Shown: positions 28,703 to 37,477 of the stretch, piece by piece
Position numbering within the stretch: the first letter of the stretch is position 1
Layout of the letters: every line of letters begins with the position of its first letter
The notes under the pieces: model-generated
Database searches by the model: none
Told to the model about the DNA's origin: nothing
What the model saw: the letters and a program-made list of their open reading frames with translations, nothing else
Program-made: the position numbers and the translations under genes
Source of the DNA: Microbacterium sp. C5A9
GTDB taxonomy: Bacteria; Actinomycetota; Actinomycetes; Actinomycetales; Microbacteriaceae
NCBI RefSeq assembly: GCF_022627955.1
Contig: NZ_JABXGD010000008.1
Coordinates: 124,001 to 188,000, forward strand
Direction: 5' to 3'
Length of the DNA: 64,000 nucleotides

Positions 28703-29116
28703 ATGAGCTCCGCAGTCCAACTCATCCGTTCGACCGACCTCGCCGCCGCCCCCTATGCCTACGCGGCGACCGCACCCGCCGGCTCGCGGCTGATCTTCCT
28801 CGCCGGCTCCTGCCCACTCGAAGACGACGGCACCACCACCGCCCCGGGTGACTACGCCGCGCAGGCCGCACGATGCATGGAGACGCTGCAGGAGGCGCTT
28901 CGGGCCAGCGGCGCCGCACTGACCGACGTCATCAGCACGCGTGTGCTCGTCGCGTCGACGAGCCAGGCCGACCTCGTGACCGCCTGGGATGTGATTCACG
29001 AGGGCTTCGGCTCGCACGACGTCCCGAGCACCCTCCTGGGCGTGACGGTGCTGGGCTACGATCACCAGCTCGTCGAGATCGAAGCTGTCGCCGCGATCGC
29101 GGAGGATCCCCGATGA
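28703..29116 (+). CDS. RidA family protein
   Basis: 137-residue YjgF/RidA-fold protein; the family includes 2-iminobutanoate/2-iminopropanoate deaminases. Seen: FLAGSCPLEDDG near the N-terminus, MEALQ-like ETLQEALRASGA, TRVLVAS with the conserved Arg, and C-terminal LVEIEAVA. Start ATG 28703 has AAGGAT 6-7 nt upstream; an ATG 24 nt earlier is in frame but lacks a site. The stop overlaps the GNAT gene. The exact substrate is open. Confidence 0.9.
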   Translation: MSSAVQLIRSTDLAAAPYAYAATAPAGSRLIFLAGSCPLEDDGTTTAPGDYAAQAARCMETLQEALRASGAALTDVISTRVLVASTSQADLVTAWDVIHEGFGSHDVPSTLLGVTVLGYDHQLVEIEAVAAIAEDPR

Positions 29117-29616
29117 CCGCCGTGATCCGCTCAGCCGCAGCCGATGATGCGCAGATCATCCGGATGATCGAGACACAAGCCGATGCGCTCCTGACCGACA
29201 GTCTCGGCGCGCCGGAGTGGCCGCCGGCCGGAGATGCGCTCGAACGATTGGGAGCGCCCGGCTTCGTGCTGATCCTCGAGGATCCCGACGACTCCTCCCC
29301 CGTCGGCTTCGTCCATGTCCTCGATGCGGACGGACATGCCCATCTCGAGCAGCTCTCGGTGCTCCCCTCCTCGGGGCGTCAGGGATTCGGACGCCTCCTC
29401 GTCGACGCCGCGCTCCGCGAGGCGCGCGAGCGCGGCTATACGCGCATCACCCTGCGGACCTATGCGGAGGTGCCCTGGAACGCGCCGTTCTACGCGTCCT
29501 GCGGGTTTCTCGAGAGCCTGCCCGAGACGGCCTTCCAGCGCGGACTCGTCGAGACGGAGGCCGGACTGGGACTCGATCGCTACGGACGCCGCGTGCAGAT
29601 GACAGCGGAGCTGTGA
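29113..29616 (+). CDS. GNAT family N-acetyltransferase
   Basis: 167-residue GNAT protein. Motif A for acetyl-CoA is at about residues 78-100 (LEQLSVLPSSGRQGFGRLLVDAAL); the following ITLRTYAEVPWNAPFYASCGF is the typical beta5-alpha4 region. The ATG overlaps the RidA stop (ATGA), so the two are one operon. Substrate unknown. Confidence 0.9.
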   Translation: MTAVIRSAAADDAQIIRMIETQADALLTDSLGAPEWPPAGDALERLGAPGFVLILEDPDDSSPVGFVHVLDADGHAHLEQLSVLPSSGRQGFGRLLVDAALREARERGYTRITLRTYAEVPWNAPFYASCGFLESLPETAFQRGLVETEAGLGLDRYGRRVQMTAEL

Positions 29617-29690
29617 GGCCCCCACGCAGACTGGCAGGAACCGGTGCGCCGACGTCCGGATGACGACGGCGCACCGCGCATCGTCTCTCC

Positions 29691-29696
29691 TAGGCT
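29691..29696 (+). promoter_or_regulatory. -10 box of rhodanese gene (leaderless)
   Basis: TAGGCT, 6 nt, ATG at 29703; no Shine-Dalgarno. Confidence 0.55.
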
Positions 29697-29702
29697 GGCG
29701 TC

Positions 29703-30122
29703 ATGATCGATCGTGCTGACTACTTCGCCGCCAGACTCGCGTACGAGACCGACGCCAGCGACGCCTACGCCGCGCTGTCGTCCGATGACAGCCCCGTCAT
29801 CGTCGACGTGCGCTCCGAGGCCGCCTGGGCCCAGGGCCGCATCGCAGGAGCGGTGCACATGCACTACAGCGAGATCGCCGCACGCGCGCCCCAGGAGATC
29901 CCCGTCGGCGCCTCCGTCGTCGTCTACTGCTGGAGCCCCGGATGCAACGCCGGAGCCAAGGGGGCCCTGGAGTTCGCGAAGCTCGGCTACGACGTCCGCG
30001 AGATGATCGGCGGGTTCGAGTACTGGGTCCGCGAGGGCTATCCGGTCGCGGATGCCGACGGCATCCACCGACGCCCCGTGGATCCGCTCACCGGGATCGC
30101 TCGCATCCGCACCCGCGCCTGA
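29703..30122 (+). CDS. Rhodanese-like domain protein
   Basis: 139-residue single-domain rhodanese. VIVDVRSEAAWAQGRIAGAVHM is the N-terminal signature and VVVYCWSPGCNAGAKGA contains the active-site Cys of the CxxxxC loop (about residue 75). Transfers sulfane sulfur or acts as a thiol carrier; the partner is unknown. It has its own leaderless-type promoter and is separate from the RidA-GNAT pair. Confidence 0.93.
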   Translation: MIDRADYFAARLAYETDASDAYAALSSDDSPVIVDVRSEAAWAQGRIAGAVHMHYSEIAARAPQEIPVGASVVVYCWSPGCNAGAKGALEFAKLGYDVREMIGGFEYWVREGYPVADADGIHRRPVDPLTGIARIRTRA

Positions 30123-30130
30123 CGGACACG

Positions 30131-30180
30131 ACGCACGAGAGAGGCCCCCGGGACGAATCCCGGGGGCCTCTCTCGTGCGT
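30131..30180. terminator. Bidirectional terminator, 23-bp perfect stem
   Basis: Perfect 23-bp inverted repeat with CGAA loop between the converging rhodanese gene and ctaF. The stem reads the same in both directions, so it can stop both transcripts; T-runs are short. Confidence 0.85.
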
Positions 30181-30187
30181 CGGTGTC

Positions 30188-30622
30188 TCAGCGGGCGAAG
30201 TTGCCGCGGTAGTACTCGTACACCCAGCCGACGATCGCCACGACGAAGATCGCGAGACCGATCGGGAGCAGGAAGTGACCGACGGCCAGACCGACCACGA
30301 AGACCGCAGCCGAGCCCGCGAGCACGAGCGGCCACCAGGACCACGGGCTGAACTCGCCCAGCTCGGGGTCGCCGTCGTCGATGTCGCTGGTGAGGATGTC
30401 TTCCGGCAGCTCACCGTTCTGCGCCTTGTGCGTGCGGTCCAGGTAGAACGCGATCATCGCGCCCATGAACGCTGCGAAGAACAGCGCCACGGTTCCCACC
30501 CACTCGATCCGCGCGGCGAAGTTGTCCGCCGGCGTCGCGAGGATGTGCCAGCCGGTGTAGACGACACCGACCAGGGCGAAGAAGGCGGTCAGGACCCACC
30601 AGAGGATGACGTTGTCGCGCAT
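30188..30622 (-). CDS. ctaF: Cytochrome c oxidase subunit IV, actinobacterial type
   Basis: 144-residue CtaF with four TM helices in two pairs (about residues 7-28, 38-60, 95-115, 118-137) joined by an acidic loop (DIDDGDPELGEFSPW), characteristic of the actinobacterial oxidase. Last gene of ctaC-ctaD-ctaF, 3 nt after ctaD. Confidence 0.95.
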   Translation of the reverse strand: MRDNVILWWVLTAFFALVGVVYTGWHILATPADNFAARIEWVGTVALFFAAFMGAMIAFYLDRTHKAQNGELPEDILTSDIDDGDPELGEFSPWSWWPLVLAGSAAVFVVGLAVGHFLLPIGLAIFVVAIVGWVYEYYRGNFAR

Positions 30623-30625
30623 GGC

Positions 30626-32359
30626 TCAGTGGCCCTCTCGCTCGCCGGGGACGGTGGTGGTGAACTCCGCCGCCTCCGGGTGGTTCAGGTCGAATGCCGG
30701 ACGCTCGCTGCGGATGCGCGGGATCGACGTGAAGTTGTGACGCGGGGGCGGGCAGGACGTCGCCCACTCGAGCGATGCGCCGTAACCCCACGGGTCGTTG
30801 ACGGTGACCTTCGGCGCCTTGCGGGACGTGATCCAGACGTTCAGGAAGAACGGCAGCATCGACGCACCGAGGATGATCGCTCCGATCGTCGACACCTGGT
30901 TGCCCCAGGTCCAGCCGTCGGCCGCGGAGTAGTCCGCGTAGCGACGCACCATGCCGTCGACGCCCAGCCAGTGCTGGATGAGGAAGGTCATGTGGAAGCC
31001 GATGAAGAGCATCCAGAAGTGCACGTAGCCGAGACGCTCGTTGAGCATGCGTCCGGTCCACTTGGGCCACCAGAAGTAGAAGCCAGCGAACATCGCGAAC
31101 ACGACGGTTCCGAAGACGACGTAGTGGAAGTGCGCCACGACGAAGTAGGAGTCCGACAGCGCGAAGTCGAGCGGAGGAGCCGCGAGGATGACACCCGTCA
31201 GACCACCGAAGACGAACGACACGAGGAAGCCGAGGGCGAAGACCATCGGGGTCTCGAAGGTCACGGAACCTCGCCAGAGCGTTCCGATCCAGTTGAAGAT
31301 CTTCACGCCCGTCGGCACCGCGATCAGCATCGTCATCAGGGCGAAGAACGGCAGCAGCACGGATCCGGTGACGTACATGTGGTGTGCCCACACGGCCACG
31401 GAGAGAGCGGCGATCGCGATCGTCGCGTAGACCAGGGTCTTGTAACCGAAGATCGGCTTGCGGCTGAAGACCGGGAAGATCTCCGAGACGATTCCGAAGA
31501 ACGGCAGCGCGATGATGTACACCTCAGGGTGACCGAAGAACCAGAACAGGTGCTGCCAGAGGAGCACGCCGCCGTTCGCGGGGTCGTAGATGTGTGCGCC
31601 GAGGACGCGGTCGGCACCGGCGGCGAAGATCGCGGCGGCCAGGACCGGGAAGGCCATGAGGATCAGGAGGCTCGTGATGAGCGTGTTCCACGTGAAGATC
31701 GGCATGCGCCACATCGTCATGCCCGGAGCGCGCATCGTGATGATCGTCGTGATGAAGTTCACGGCACCGAGGATCGTTCCGAAACCGGAGATGCCGAGAC
31801 CCAGCATCCAGAGGTTTCCACCGGCTCCCGGCGAGAAGGACGCGCTCGCGAGCGGCTGATAGGCGAACCAGCCGAACGAGGCAGCGCCCTGCGGCGTGAG
31901 GAACCCGGCGACGGCGATCGTCGAGCCGAAGAGGAAGAGCCAGAAGGCGAAAGCGTTCAGACGCGGGAACGCCACGTCGGGCGCGCCGATCTGGAGGGGC
32001 AGGATCGCGTTCGCGAACCCCGCGAAGAGCGGCGTCGCGAACATGAGGAGCATGATCGTGCCGTGCATCGTGAACAGCTGGTTGTACTGCTCCTTGGTCG
32101 GGATGATCTGCATCCCGGGAGCGAACAGCTCTGCGCGGATCACGAGGGCCATCACGCCGCCGAGGAGGAAGAACAGCACCGACGCGATCAGATACATGTA
32201 CCCGATCGTCTTGTGGTCGGTGGAGGTGATCCACTTGACGACGATGTTGCCCTTCTGCTCGACACGCGAGGAGCTCATCAGAGCGGCCTGGCGGGCGGGC
32301 AGTGCGGACGGACGGGAGCGAGGGGCCTCGTCGGTGCGGGGTGCTTCAGTCGTCGACAT
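30626..32359 (-). CDS. ctaD: Cytochrome c oxidase subunit I
   Basis: 577-residue catalytic subunit of the aa3 oxidase, twelve TM helices, containing heme a, heme a3 and CuB. Seen: the [13 protein letters not shown] helix with the His-Tyr cross-link, the following HHMYVTG CuB histidines, and [11 protein letters not shown] with the heme a/a3 ligands. The N-terminal 30 residues are a polar extension. It starts 3 nt after ctaC. Confidence 0.98.
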   Translation of the reverse strand: MSTTEAPRTDEAPRSRPSALPARQAALMSSSRVEQKGNIVVKWITSTDHKTIGYMYLIASVLFFLLGGVMALVIRAELFAPGMQIIPTKEQYNQLFTMHGTIMLLMFATPLFAGFANAILPLQIGAPDVAFPRLNAFAFWLFLFGSTIAVAGFLTPQGAASFGWFAYQPLASASFSPGAGGNLWMLGLGISGFGTILGAVNFITTIITMRAPGMTMWRMPIFTWNTLITSLLILMAFPVLAAAIFAAGADRVLGAHIYDPANGGVLLWQHLFWFFGHPEVYIIALPFFGIVSEIFPVFSRKPIFGYKTLVYATIAIAALSVAVWAHHMYVTGSVLLPFFALMTMLIAVPTGVKIFNWIGTLWRGSVTFETPMVFALGFLVSFVFGGLTGVILAAPPLDFALSDSYFVVAHFHYVVFGTVVFAMFAGFYFWWPKWTGRMLNERLGYVHFWMLFIGFHMTFLIQHWLGVDGMVRRYADYSAADGWTWGNQVSTIGAIILGASMLPFFLNVWITSRKAPKVTVNDPWGYGASLEWATSCPPPRHNFTSIPRIRSERPAFDLNHPEAAEFTTTVPGEREGH

Positions 32360-32362
32360 GGC

Positions 32363-33265
32363 TTACTCCTCTCCTTCTTCGGAGTCGTTCTGCGCGGTGG
32401 TGCCGGGGTAGTTCGCCAGACGGTCGTACGCGTCGGTGATGTCGCCCGTGTTTCCGGCCTGCTCGAGCGACTCGAGGTAGGCGTCGTATTCGTCCTGTTC
32501 GACGACCTTCACGTTGAAGAGCATCATCGAGTGGTACTCGCCGCAGAGCTCGGCGCACTTACCGGCGTACTCGCCGACACGGGTCGGGATGAAGGACCAG
32601 GAGTTGTCCTTGCCGATGTACATGTCCTTCTTGTACAGGAAGTCGATGATCCAGAAGGAGTGGATGACGTCACGCGACTGGAGGTCGATCGTGACCTTCT
32701 TGTCGACGGGGAGCACCAGCGTCGGCAGCTGCTCCTGGTCGATGTTGCCGTCGGCATCGGGCTGAGCCTGGATGCCCATGGTCCACACGGCGTCGGCGTT
32801 GTCGTCCTCTTCGCCGTCGTACTGGAAGTCCCATGCCCACTGCTTCGCGATGGCGGTGATCTCGACGTCGGGGTCGTCCCACTTCGCCTCGATCGCGGTC
32901 TGATCCCGCGCCGTGAAGAAGAACATCCCGAGGACGAGGATCAGCGGCACGATCGTGTAGAAGATCTCGATCGGCATGTTGTACCGCATCTGCACCGGAA
33001 GGCCGGTCTGGCCCTTGCGGCGTCGGTACGCGATCGCGGCCCAGGCCATCAGACCCCAGGTGATGACGCCCACAGCGAGGAGGACGATCCAGGAGTTCAC
33101 CCAGAGCGACGCGACACGGTCGGTCTGGTTTGTAGCGGCGGTACCGTCCTCTACGAACCCCGGGAGGTAGCCATGGAGCTCGGTGGGAGTACATCCCGCC
33201 AGGGCCACGGCTGCCGCGACTCCCACAGGGAGGGCGGCCCAACGAAGGCGGCGTTTCGAGGGCAC
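32363..33265 (-). CDS. ctaC: Cytochrome c oxidase subunit II
   Basis: 300-residue subunit II lipoprotein: lipobox ALAGC with Cys25, two TM helices (about residues 60-80, 100-120), then the cupredoxin domain with CuA ligands CAELCGEYHSMM. GTG at 33265 chosen because GAAAGGTG lies about 6 nt upstream and it opens the signal peptide. The 5' leader is about 30 nt from the TAGACT promoter at 33301-33306. First gene of the ctaCDF operon; accepts electrons from QcrC hemes. Confidence 0.96.
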   Translation of the reverse strand: MPSKRRLRWAALPVGVAAAVALAGCTPTELHGYLPGFVEDGTAATNQTDRVASLWVNSWIVLLAVGVITWGLMAWAAIAYRRRKGQTGLPVQMRYNMPIEIFYTIVPLILVLGMFFFTARDQTAIEAKWDDPDVEITAIAKQWAWDFQYDGEEDDNADAVWTMGIQAQPDADGNIDQEQLPTLVLPVDKKVTIDLQSRDVIHSFWIIDFLYKKDMYIGKDNSWSFIPTRVGEYAGKCAELCGEYHSMMLFNVKVVEQDEYDAYLESLEQAGNTGDITDAYDRLANYPGTTAQNDSEEGEE

Positions 33266-33300
33266 GATGCACCTTTCAGATTGCGGACAGGGCAAACCCA

Positions 33301-33317
33301 AGTCTAGGGCAACCTCA
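33301..33317 (-). promoter_or_regulatory. ctaCDF promoter with TAGG-N4-CCT motif
   Basis: TAGACT (-10) at 33301-33306 on the minus strand. On the plus strand 33304-33317 reads CTAGG-GCAA-CCTCA, 8 of 10 arm bases matching the TTAGG-N4-CCTAA box before ctaE, and it overlaps the -10. Confidence 0.4.
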
Positions 33318-33361
33318 CACCTGATTCATGCCAACCACGCAGGTTGGCGAGGTCGAACGGA

Positions 33362-33727
33362 TCAGTGGAAGCTGTCTCCGCAGGCGCAGCTGCCCGCGGC
33401 GTTCGGGTTGTCGATCGTGAAGCCCTGCTCCGAGATCGTGTCCTTGAAGTCGATCGATGCGCCGTCGAGGTACGGCACGCTCATGTTGTCGATGATGACC
33501 TCGACACCGTCGAAGTCGACGGTCTCGTCACCCTCGAGGAAACGCTCGTCGAAGTAGAGCTGGTAGATCAGGCCGGAGCATCCGCCGGGCTGGACGGCGA
33601 CGCGCAGACGGAGGTCGTCGCGGCCTTCCTGCTCGAGGAGGTTCTTGACCTTGACGGCGGCGGCGTCGGTCAGCTTCACGCCGTGCGCCTGAGTGGTCTC
33701 TGCGGAAGTCAGTGTGGTGTCGCTCAT
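33362..33727 (-). CDS. erpA: Iron-sulfur cluster insertion protein ErpA
   Basis: 121-residue A-type carrier that passes Fe-S clusters to apoproteins. Conserved cysteines are in GGCSG (about residue 50) and SCACGDSF near the end. AAGGAG lies 4 nt before the ATG, and TAAAAT at 33769-33774 is a likely -10. It sits upstream of ctaC, separated by a small hairpin (33331-33349) without a clear T-run. Plausible clients nearby include the Rieske protein QcrA. Confidence 0.96.
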   Translation of the reverse strand: MSDTTLTSAETTQAHGVKLTDAAAVKVKNLLEQEGRDDLRLRVAVQPGGCSGLIYQLYFDERFLEGDETVDFDGVEVIIDNMSVPYLDGASIDFKDTISEQGFTIDNPNAAGSCACGDSFH

Positions 33728-33768
33728 GTCGCTCCTTGTGACGGGCCGCTCGCACGGCAGGTAGCTCG

Positions 33769-33774
33769 ATTTTA
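33769..33774 (-). promoter_or_regulatory. -10 box of erpA
   Basis: TAAAAT on the minus strand; gives a leader of about 35 nt that carries the AAGGAG ribosome site. Confidence 0.4.
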
Positions 33775-33830
33775 CCCCGCGTCGTCGACTGCGGGGCGGG
33801 TGGGGTCGGTGTGGACCCGATCCGCTCGGA

Positions 33831-35252
33831 TCAGATGACGATGTCGTTCATCCGGGAGAGCAGCAGGGCCTCGGTCGTCACGGCGTGTCGGAAGGTGTCG
33901 AGGTGCAGCGACTCGTTCGGGCTGTGCGCGCGGGAGTGCGGATCCTCCACCCCCGTGACCAGGATCTGCGCGTCGGGGAACTCGCGGACGAGGTCGGCGA
34001 TGAACGGGATGGATCCCCCGACGCCGAGATCGACCGGGGCCACCCCGTACCCGTCGCGCATCGCGTCGCGCGTGAGGGCCACGGCCCAGCCGCTGGTGTC
34101 GACGAGGAACCCGTTGCCGAGGTCCACATCGGAGAAGGTGAGCTCCGCACCGAACGGGGCGTTCGCGCGAAGGTGCGCCTCCAGAGCGGCGTACGCGTCC
34201 TCTCCGGACTGTCCCGGCGCGACGCGCGCGCTGATGACCACGCTCACCTCGGGCAGGAGCGTGTTCGACGCCGCCGCGACGCTCGTGGCGTCGATGCCGA
34301 TCACGGTGACGGACGGCTTGTTCCAGATGCGGCTCAGGATCGTCCCGTCGCCGATCGGCGACACCCCCGCGAGGAGCCCGGCCTCATCGCGAAGCGTGTC
34401 TTCGGTGTAGTCCGGAGTCGCCGCGTCGCGCTCGACCAATCCCTCGACCGCCACGGAGCCGTCCTCGTTCCACAGCGTGGAGAGCATCCGCACCGTCGCC
34501 ATCATCGCGTCGGGCACCGCCCCACCGAACATCCCGGAGTGCGATGCGTGATCGAGGGTCCGCACACGCACCGTGAACCGCGCATTTCCGCGCAGCGAGA
34601 CCGTGAGCCCCGGCGTCACGGAATCCCAGTTCCCCGAGTCCGCGACCACGATCGCATCCGCACGCAGCGCGTCCTTGTTGTCGGCGAGGAACTGGGCGAA
34701 CGAACGGGAGCCGTACTCCTCTTCCCCCTCGATGAACATCGCGATGCCGAGTTCGAGATCGTCGCCGATCGCCTCGGCGACGGCCCGGATCGACGCGATG
34801 TGCGCCATGATCCCCGCCTTGTCGTCGGCCGCGCCGCGACCGTACAGCCGACCGTCACGGACGGTCGGCTCGAACGGCGGGGTCTCCCAGAGGGCGTCGT
34901 CTCCGGGAGGCTGCACGTCGTGGTGGGCGTAGAGGAGGATCGTCGGCTTGCCGTTGCGTGCGGCGCGGGTCGCGAGCACGGCGGGCTGCCCCACCTCGTC
35001 GGTGCCGGGGATCGCCGCGCGCAGGATGCGGACGTCGTCGAAGACGCCCGTCCCCTCGGCGAGTGCCGCGACGGCCTCGGAGCTGCGCTCGAGCTGCGTC
35101 TGATCGAACGCGGGCCATGCCATGCCCGGAATGCGCACGAGCTGTCCCAGATCGCTCAGTGCCGCGGGGTGACCGGTCGCCACGGCTTCGAGGACGGCGG
35201 GCTCGCGATCGCTGGAGAGATTCTGGGCACCGGGCTGAGCAGGAGAAGTCAT
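33831..35252 (-). CDS. M20 family dipeptidase
   Basis: 473-residue zinc metallopeptidase of the M20/ArgE/DapE group, dipeptidase subtype. Metal-site sequences: LLYAHHDVQPPG (His and first Asp), GRGAADDKAGIMAHIA (bridging Asp), IEGEEEYGS (catalytic Glu pair), VADSGNWD and the C-terminal EDPHSRAHSPNE. The lid domain lies at about residues 205-330. ATG 35252 is preceded by TAAGAT at 7 nt (leaderless). Likely cleaves cytoplasmic dipeptides. Divergent from the DUF3043 gene. Confidence 0.95.
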   Translation of the reverse strand: MTSPAQPGAQNLSSDREPAVLEAVATGHPAALSDLGQLVRIPGMAWPAFDQTQLERSSEAVAALAEGTGVFDDVRILRAAIPGTDEVGQPAVLATRAARNGKPTILLYAHHDVQPPGDDALWETPPFEPTVRDGRLYGRGAADDKAGIMAHIASIRAVAEAIGDDLELGIAMFIEGEEEYGSRSFAQFLADNKDALRADAIVVADSGNWDSVTPGLTVSLRGNARFTVRVRTLDHASHSGMFGGAVPDAMMATVRMLSTLWNEDGSVAVEGLVERDAATPDYTEDTLRDEAGLLAGVSPIGDGTILSRIWNKPSVTVIGIDATSVAAASNTLLPEVSVVISARVAPGQSGEDAYAALEAHLRANAPFGAELTFSDVDLGNGFLVDTSGWAVALTRDAMRDGYGVAPVDLGVGGSIPFIADLVREFPDAQILVTGVEDPHSRAHSPNESLHLDTFRHAVTTEALLLSRMNDIVI

Positions 35253-35257
35253 GCGAG

Positions 35258-35265
35258 TAATCTTA
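35258..35265. promoter_or_regulatory. Overlapping divergent -10 boxes
   Basis: Plus strand TAATCT (35258-35263) for the DUF3043 gene and minus strand TAAGAT (35265-35260) for the dipeptidase share bases, so the two promoters should exclude each other. Confidence 0.45.
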
Positions 35266-35299
35266 AGGTGATCCGCCTTCACCCGAACCGAGGAACCTC

Positions 35300-35887
35300 G
35301 TGGCCACTTCCCCCTCCACTCCTTCGACGAACGACGACGCCCCCGAGACGCCCACCGCGGGCAAGGGACGCGCGACGCCGACCCGCGCGGAGCAGGAGGC
35401 GGCACGCCGCCGTCCCCTCGTGGCCAACACCAAAGAGGCCAAGGCCGCCGCGCGCGCCGAACTGAACGAGCGACGCAACCGTGCTCAGGCCGGTCTCGCG
35501 GCCGGCGAGGAGAAGTACCTCCCGGCGCGCGACAAGGGACCGCAGCGTCGCTGGGTCCGCGACTACGTGGATGCGTCGTGGCAGCCCGCCGAGTTCGTGA
35601 TGGGCGTCATGGTGCTCGTGATCCTCATCTCCCTCCTGCCGCCGAGCCTCGCCATCGCCGGATTCGCCGTTGCGGGTTGGGCGTACCTCGTGATGATGGC
35701 CTACCTGATCCTCGCGATCGGCGGCATGATCCTGCTCGGCATGCGGGTGAAGCGCAAGATCTCGGCGAAGTTCGGCAAGGAGCGCATGGAGCGCGGCCTC
35801 GGCTGGTACGCGGCGATGCGTTCGCTGCAGATGCGGTTCATGCGTCTGCCCAAGCCTCAGGTCAAGCGCGGTCAGTACCCCGACTGA
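35300..35887 (+). CDS. DUF3043 membrane protein
   Basis: 195-residue actinobacterial DUF3043 protein. The N-terminal 90 residues are polar and charged (KGRATPTRAEQEAARRRPL is typical of the family), followed by two TM helices (about residues 98-120 and 124-148) and a basic C-terminus. Function unknown. GTG start with GAGGA 5 nt upstream. Confidence 0.9.
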   Translation: MATSPSTPSTNDDAPETPTAGKGRATPTRAEQEAARRRPLVANTKEAKAAARAELNERRNRAQAGLAAGEEKYLPARDKGPQRRWVRDYVDASWQPAEFVMGVMVLVILISLLPPSLAIAGFAVAGWAYLVMMAYLILAIGGMILLGMRVKRKISAKFGKERMERGLGWYAAMRSLQMRFMRLPKPQVKRGQYPD

Positions 35888-35902
35888 TCCGCATGACACG
35901 AC

Positions 35903-35942
35903 GAAAGGCGTCCGATGCTCCGTGGAGCGTCGGACGCCTTTC
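35903..35942. terminator. Hairpin terminator between DUF3043 gene and pyrD
   Basis: Outer 13-bp perfect stem (GAAAGGCGTCCGA with its complement) enclosing an inner GCTCC/GGAGC stem. The flanking AAAG/CTTT allows termination from both convergent genes. Confidence 0.85.
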
Positions 35943-35960
35943 TCATGCGTCGACGCCGTC

Positions 35961-36983
35961 TCAGCGACGGACGAGGCCGCGGTTGATCTCGCGCCCCCAG
36001 AACGGTCCCCGATAGAGGAACGCGGTGTAGCCCTGGACGAGCGTGGCGCCCGCATCGAGCCGCTCCTGCACGTCGGAGGGCGTCTCGACGCCGCCGACCG
36101 CGATCACGCAGAATTCGGAGGGCACCGCGCCTCGGACGAGGCGGAGCACCTCGAGGGAGCGCTTCTTCAGCGGAGCTCCCGAGAGTCCACCGGCGCCGGC
36201 CGCCTCGACGACCGATGCGTCGGTGATCAGACCCTCGCGACTGATGGTGGTGTTGTGCGCGATGATCCCGGCGAGTCCTTCGGCGACCGCGAGCTGCGCG
36301 ATGGCGACGATCTCGTCATCGGAGAGGTCGGGAGCGATCTTGACGAGGAGCGGGGTTTCCCCCGAGGCTTCGCGCACGGCCCGCAGAAGCGGCGCCAGGG
36401 TCTCGACCGCCTGGAGCCCGCGGAGTCCGGGCGTGTTCGGCGACGAGACGTTGACCGCGAGGTAGTCCGCGAGCGGTGCGAGCGCGGTGGCCGAGGCGAC
36501 GTAGTCGTCGGTCGCGTGCTCGACGTCGACCACCCGGCTCTTGCCGATGTTCACGCCGACCACCGTGTCGGGAGCGCCACGGCGGAGCTTCGCGAGGCGT
36601 CGTGCCGCGGCATGGGCCCCGCGGTTGTTGAACCCCATCCGGTTGATCACGGCGCGATCCGCGACCAGCCGGAAGAGACGAGGTCGGGGGTTGCCCTCCT
36701 GCGGGATCGCGGTGAGGGTACCGACCTCGACGTGGCCGAAGCCGAGCGCGGCGAGCCCGCGCACGCCGACCGCGTTCTTGTCGAAGCCCGCAGCGACACC
36801 GAACGGCGACGGGAAGGTGAGTCCGAGCGTCTCGACCCGCAGCGACGGATCCGGCTTCGTGACGGCACGGGTCGCCCAGGAGAAGGGCGGCGTACCGAGA
36901 ACACGAATCACCGCCATGCCGGCGTGATGGGCGAACTCGGGATCGAAGCGCGACAGGACAGCGCGGAAGAGCAGCGGATACAT
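35961..36983 (-). CDS. pyrD: Dihydroorotate dehydrogenase (quinone)
   Basis: Class 2 DHODH, membrane-associated, passing electrons to quinone in pyrimidine synthesis. 340 residues with the class 2 N-terminal helical extension (LLFRAVLSRFDPEFAHHAG). FMN/substrate motifs are AAGFDKN, INRMGFNNRG, VNVSSPNTPGLR with the catalytic Ser, NTTISR and GGLSGAPL. It precedes no other pyr gene; nrdR starts upstream with 10 nt between. Confidence 0.97.
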   Translation of the reverse strand: MYPLLFRAVLSRFDPEFAHHAGMAVIRVLGTPPFSWATRAVTKPDPSLRVETLGLTFPSPFGVAAGFDKNAVGVRGLAALGFGHVEVGTLTAIPQEGNPRPRLFRLVADRAVINRMGFNNRGAHAAARRLAKLRRGAPDTVVGVNIGKSRVVDVEHATDDYVASATALAPLADYLAVNVSSPNTPGLRGLQAVETLAPLLRAVREASGETPLLVKIAPDLSDDEIVAIAQLAVAEGLAGIIAHNTTISREGLITDASVVEAAGAGGLSGAPLKKRSLEVLRLVRGAVPSEFCVIAVGGVETPSDVQERLDAGATLVQGYTAFLYRGPFWGREINRGLVRR

Positions 36984-36993
36984 CCCTGCCAGA

Positions 36994-37464
36994 TTACCGC
37001 TCGACCGGCTCCCGCTTCACGTGATCCGCACGGAGGTCGGTGATGGCGCTCTCGAAGTCCTCGAGCGAGTCGAACGCCTGATAGACGCTCGCGAACCGCA
37101 GGTAGGCGACCTCGTCGAGATCGCGGAGCGGGCCGAGGATCGCCAGCCCGATCTCATTCGTGTCGAGCTGCGAGACCCCGGTCTGCCGGACCGCCTCTTC
37201 GACGCGCTGGGCGAGGATCGCGAGGTCGGCTTCCGTGACGGGTCGCCCCTGGCAGGCCTTGCGCACCCCGGAGATGACCTTCTCGCGACTGAACGGCTCC
37301 ATGACCCCCGAGCGCTTGATCACGTTCAGGCTCGCGGTCTCCGTCGTCGTGAAACGACCACCGCATTCCGGACACTGGCGTCGTCGGCGGATCGACAGAC
37401 CGTCGTCGCTGGTGCGGGAATCGATGACCCGAGAGTCCGAGTGACGGCAGAAGGGGCAGTGCAT
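36994..37464 (-). CDS. nrdR: Transcriptional repressor NrdR
   Basis: 156-residue repressor of ribonucleotide reductase genes: N-terminal zinc ribbon (CPFC near residue 3; CPECGGRF near 31) and ATP-cone domain ([16 protein letters not shown], about residues 49-140) that senses ATP/dATP. ATG 37464 has TAGGAT at 7 nt upstream (leaderless) and opens the zinc ribbon. No nrd genes lie in the window. Confidence 0.98.
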   Translation of the reverse strand: MHCPFCRHSDSRVIDSRTSDDGLSIRRRRQCPECGGRFTTTETASLNVIKRSGVMEPFSREKVISGVRKACQGRPVTEADLAILAQRVEEAVRQTGVSQLDTNEIGLAILGPLRDLDEVAYLRFASVYQAFDSLEDFESAITDLRADHVKREPVER

Positions 37465-37471
37465 CTGACCG

Positions 37472-37477
37472 ATCCTA
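37472..37477 (-). promoter_or_regulatory. -10 box of nrdR-pyrD (leaderless)
   Basis: TAGGAT, 7 nt, ATG at 37464. The box overlaps the hisD stop region. Confidence 0.55.

Noticed and set aside
33331..33349. 7-bp hairpin between erpA and ctaC as terminator
   Set aside because: GCCAACC/GGTTGGC stem is short and lacks a T-tract; read-through from erpA into ctaCDF remains possible.
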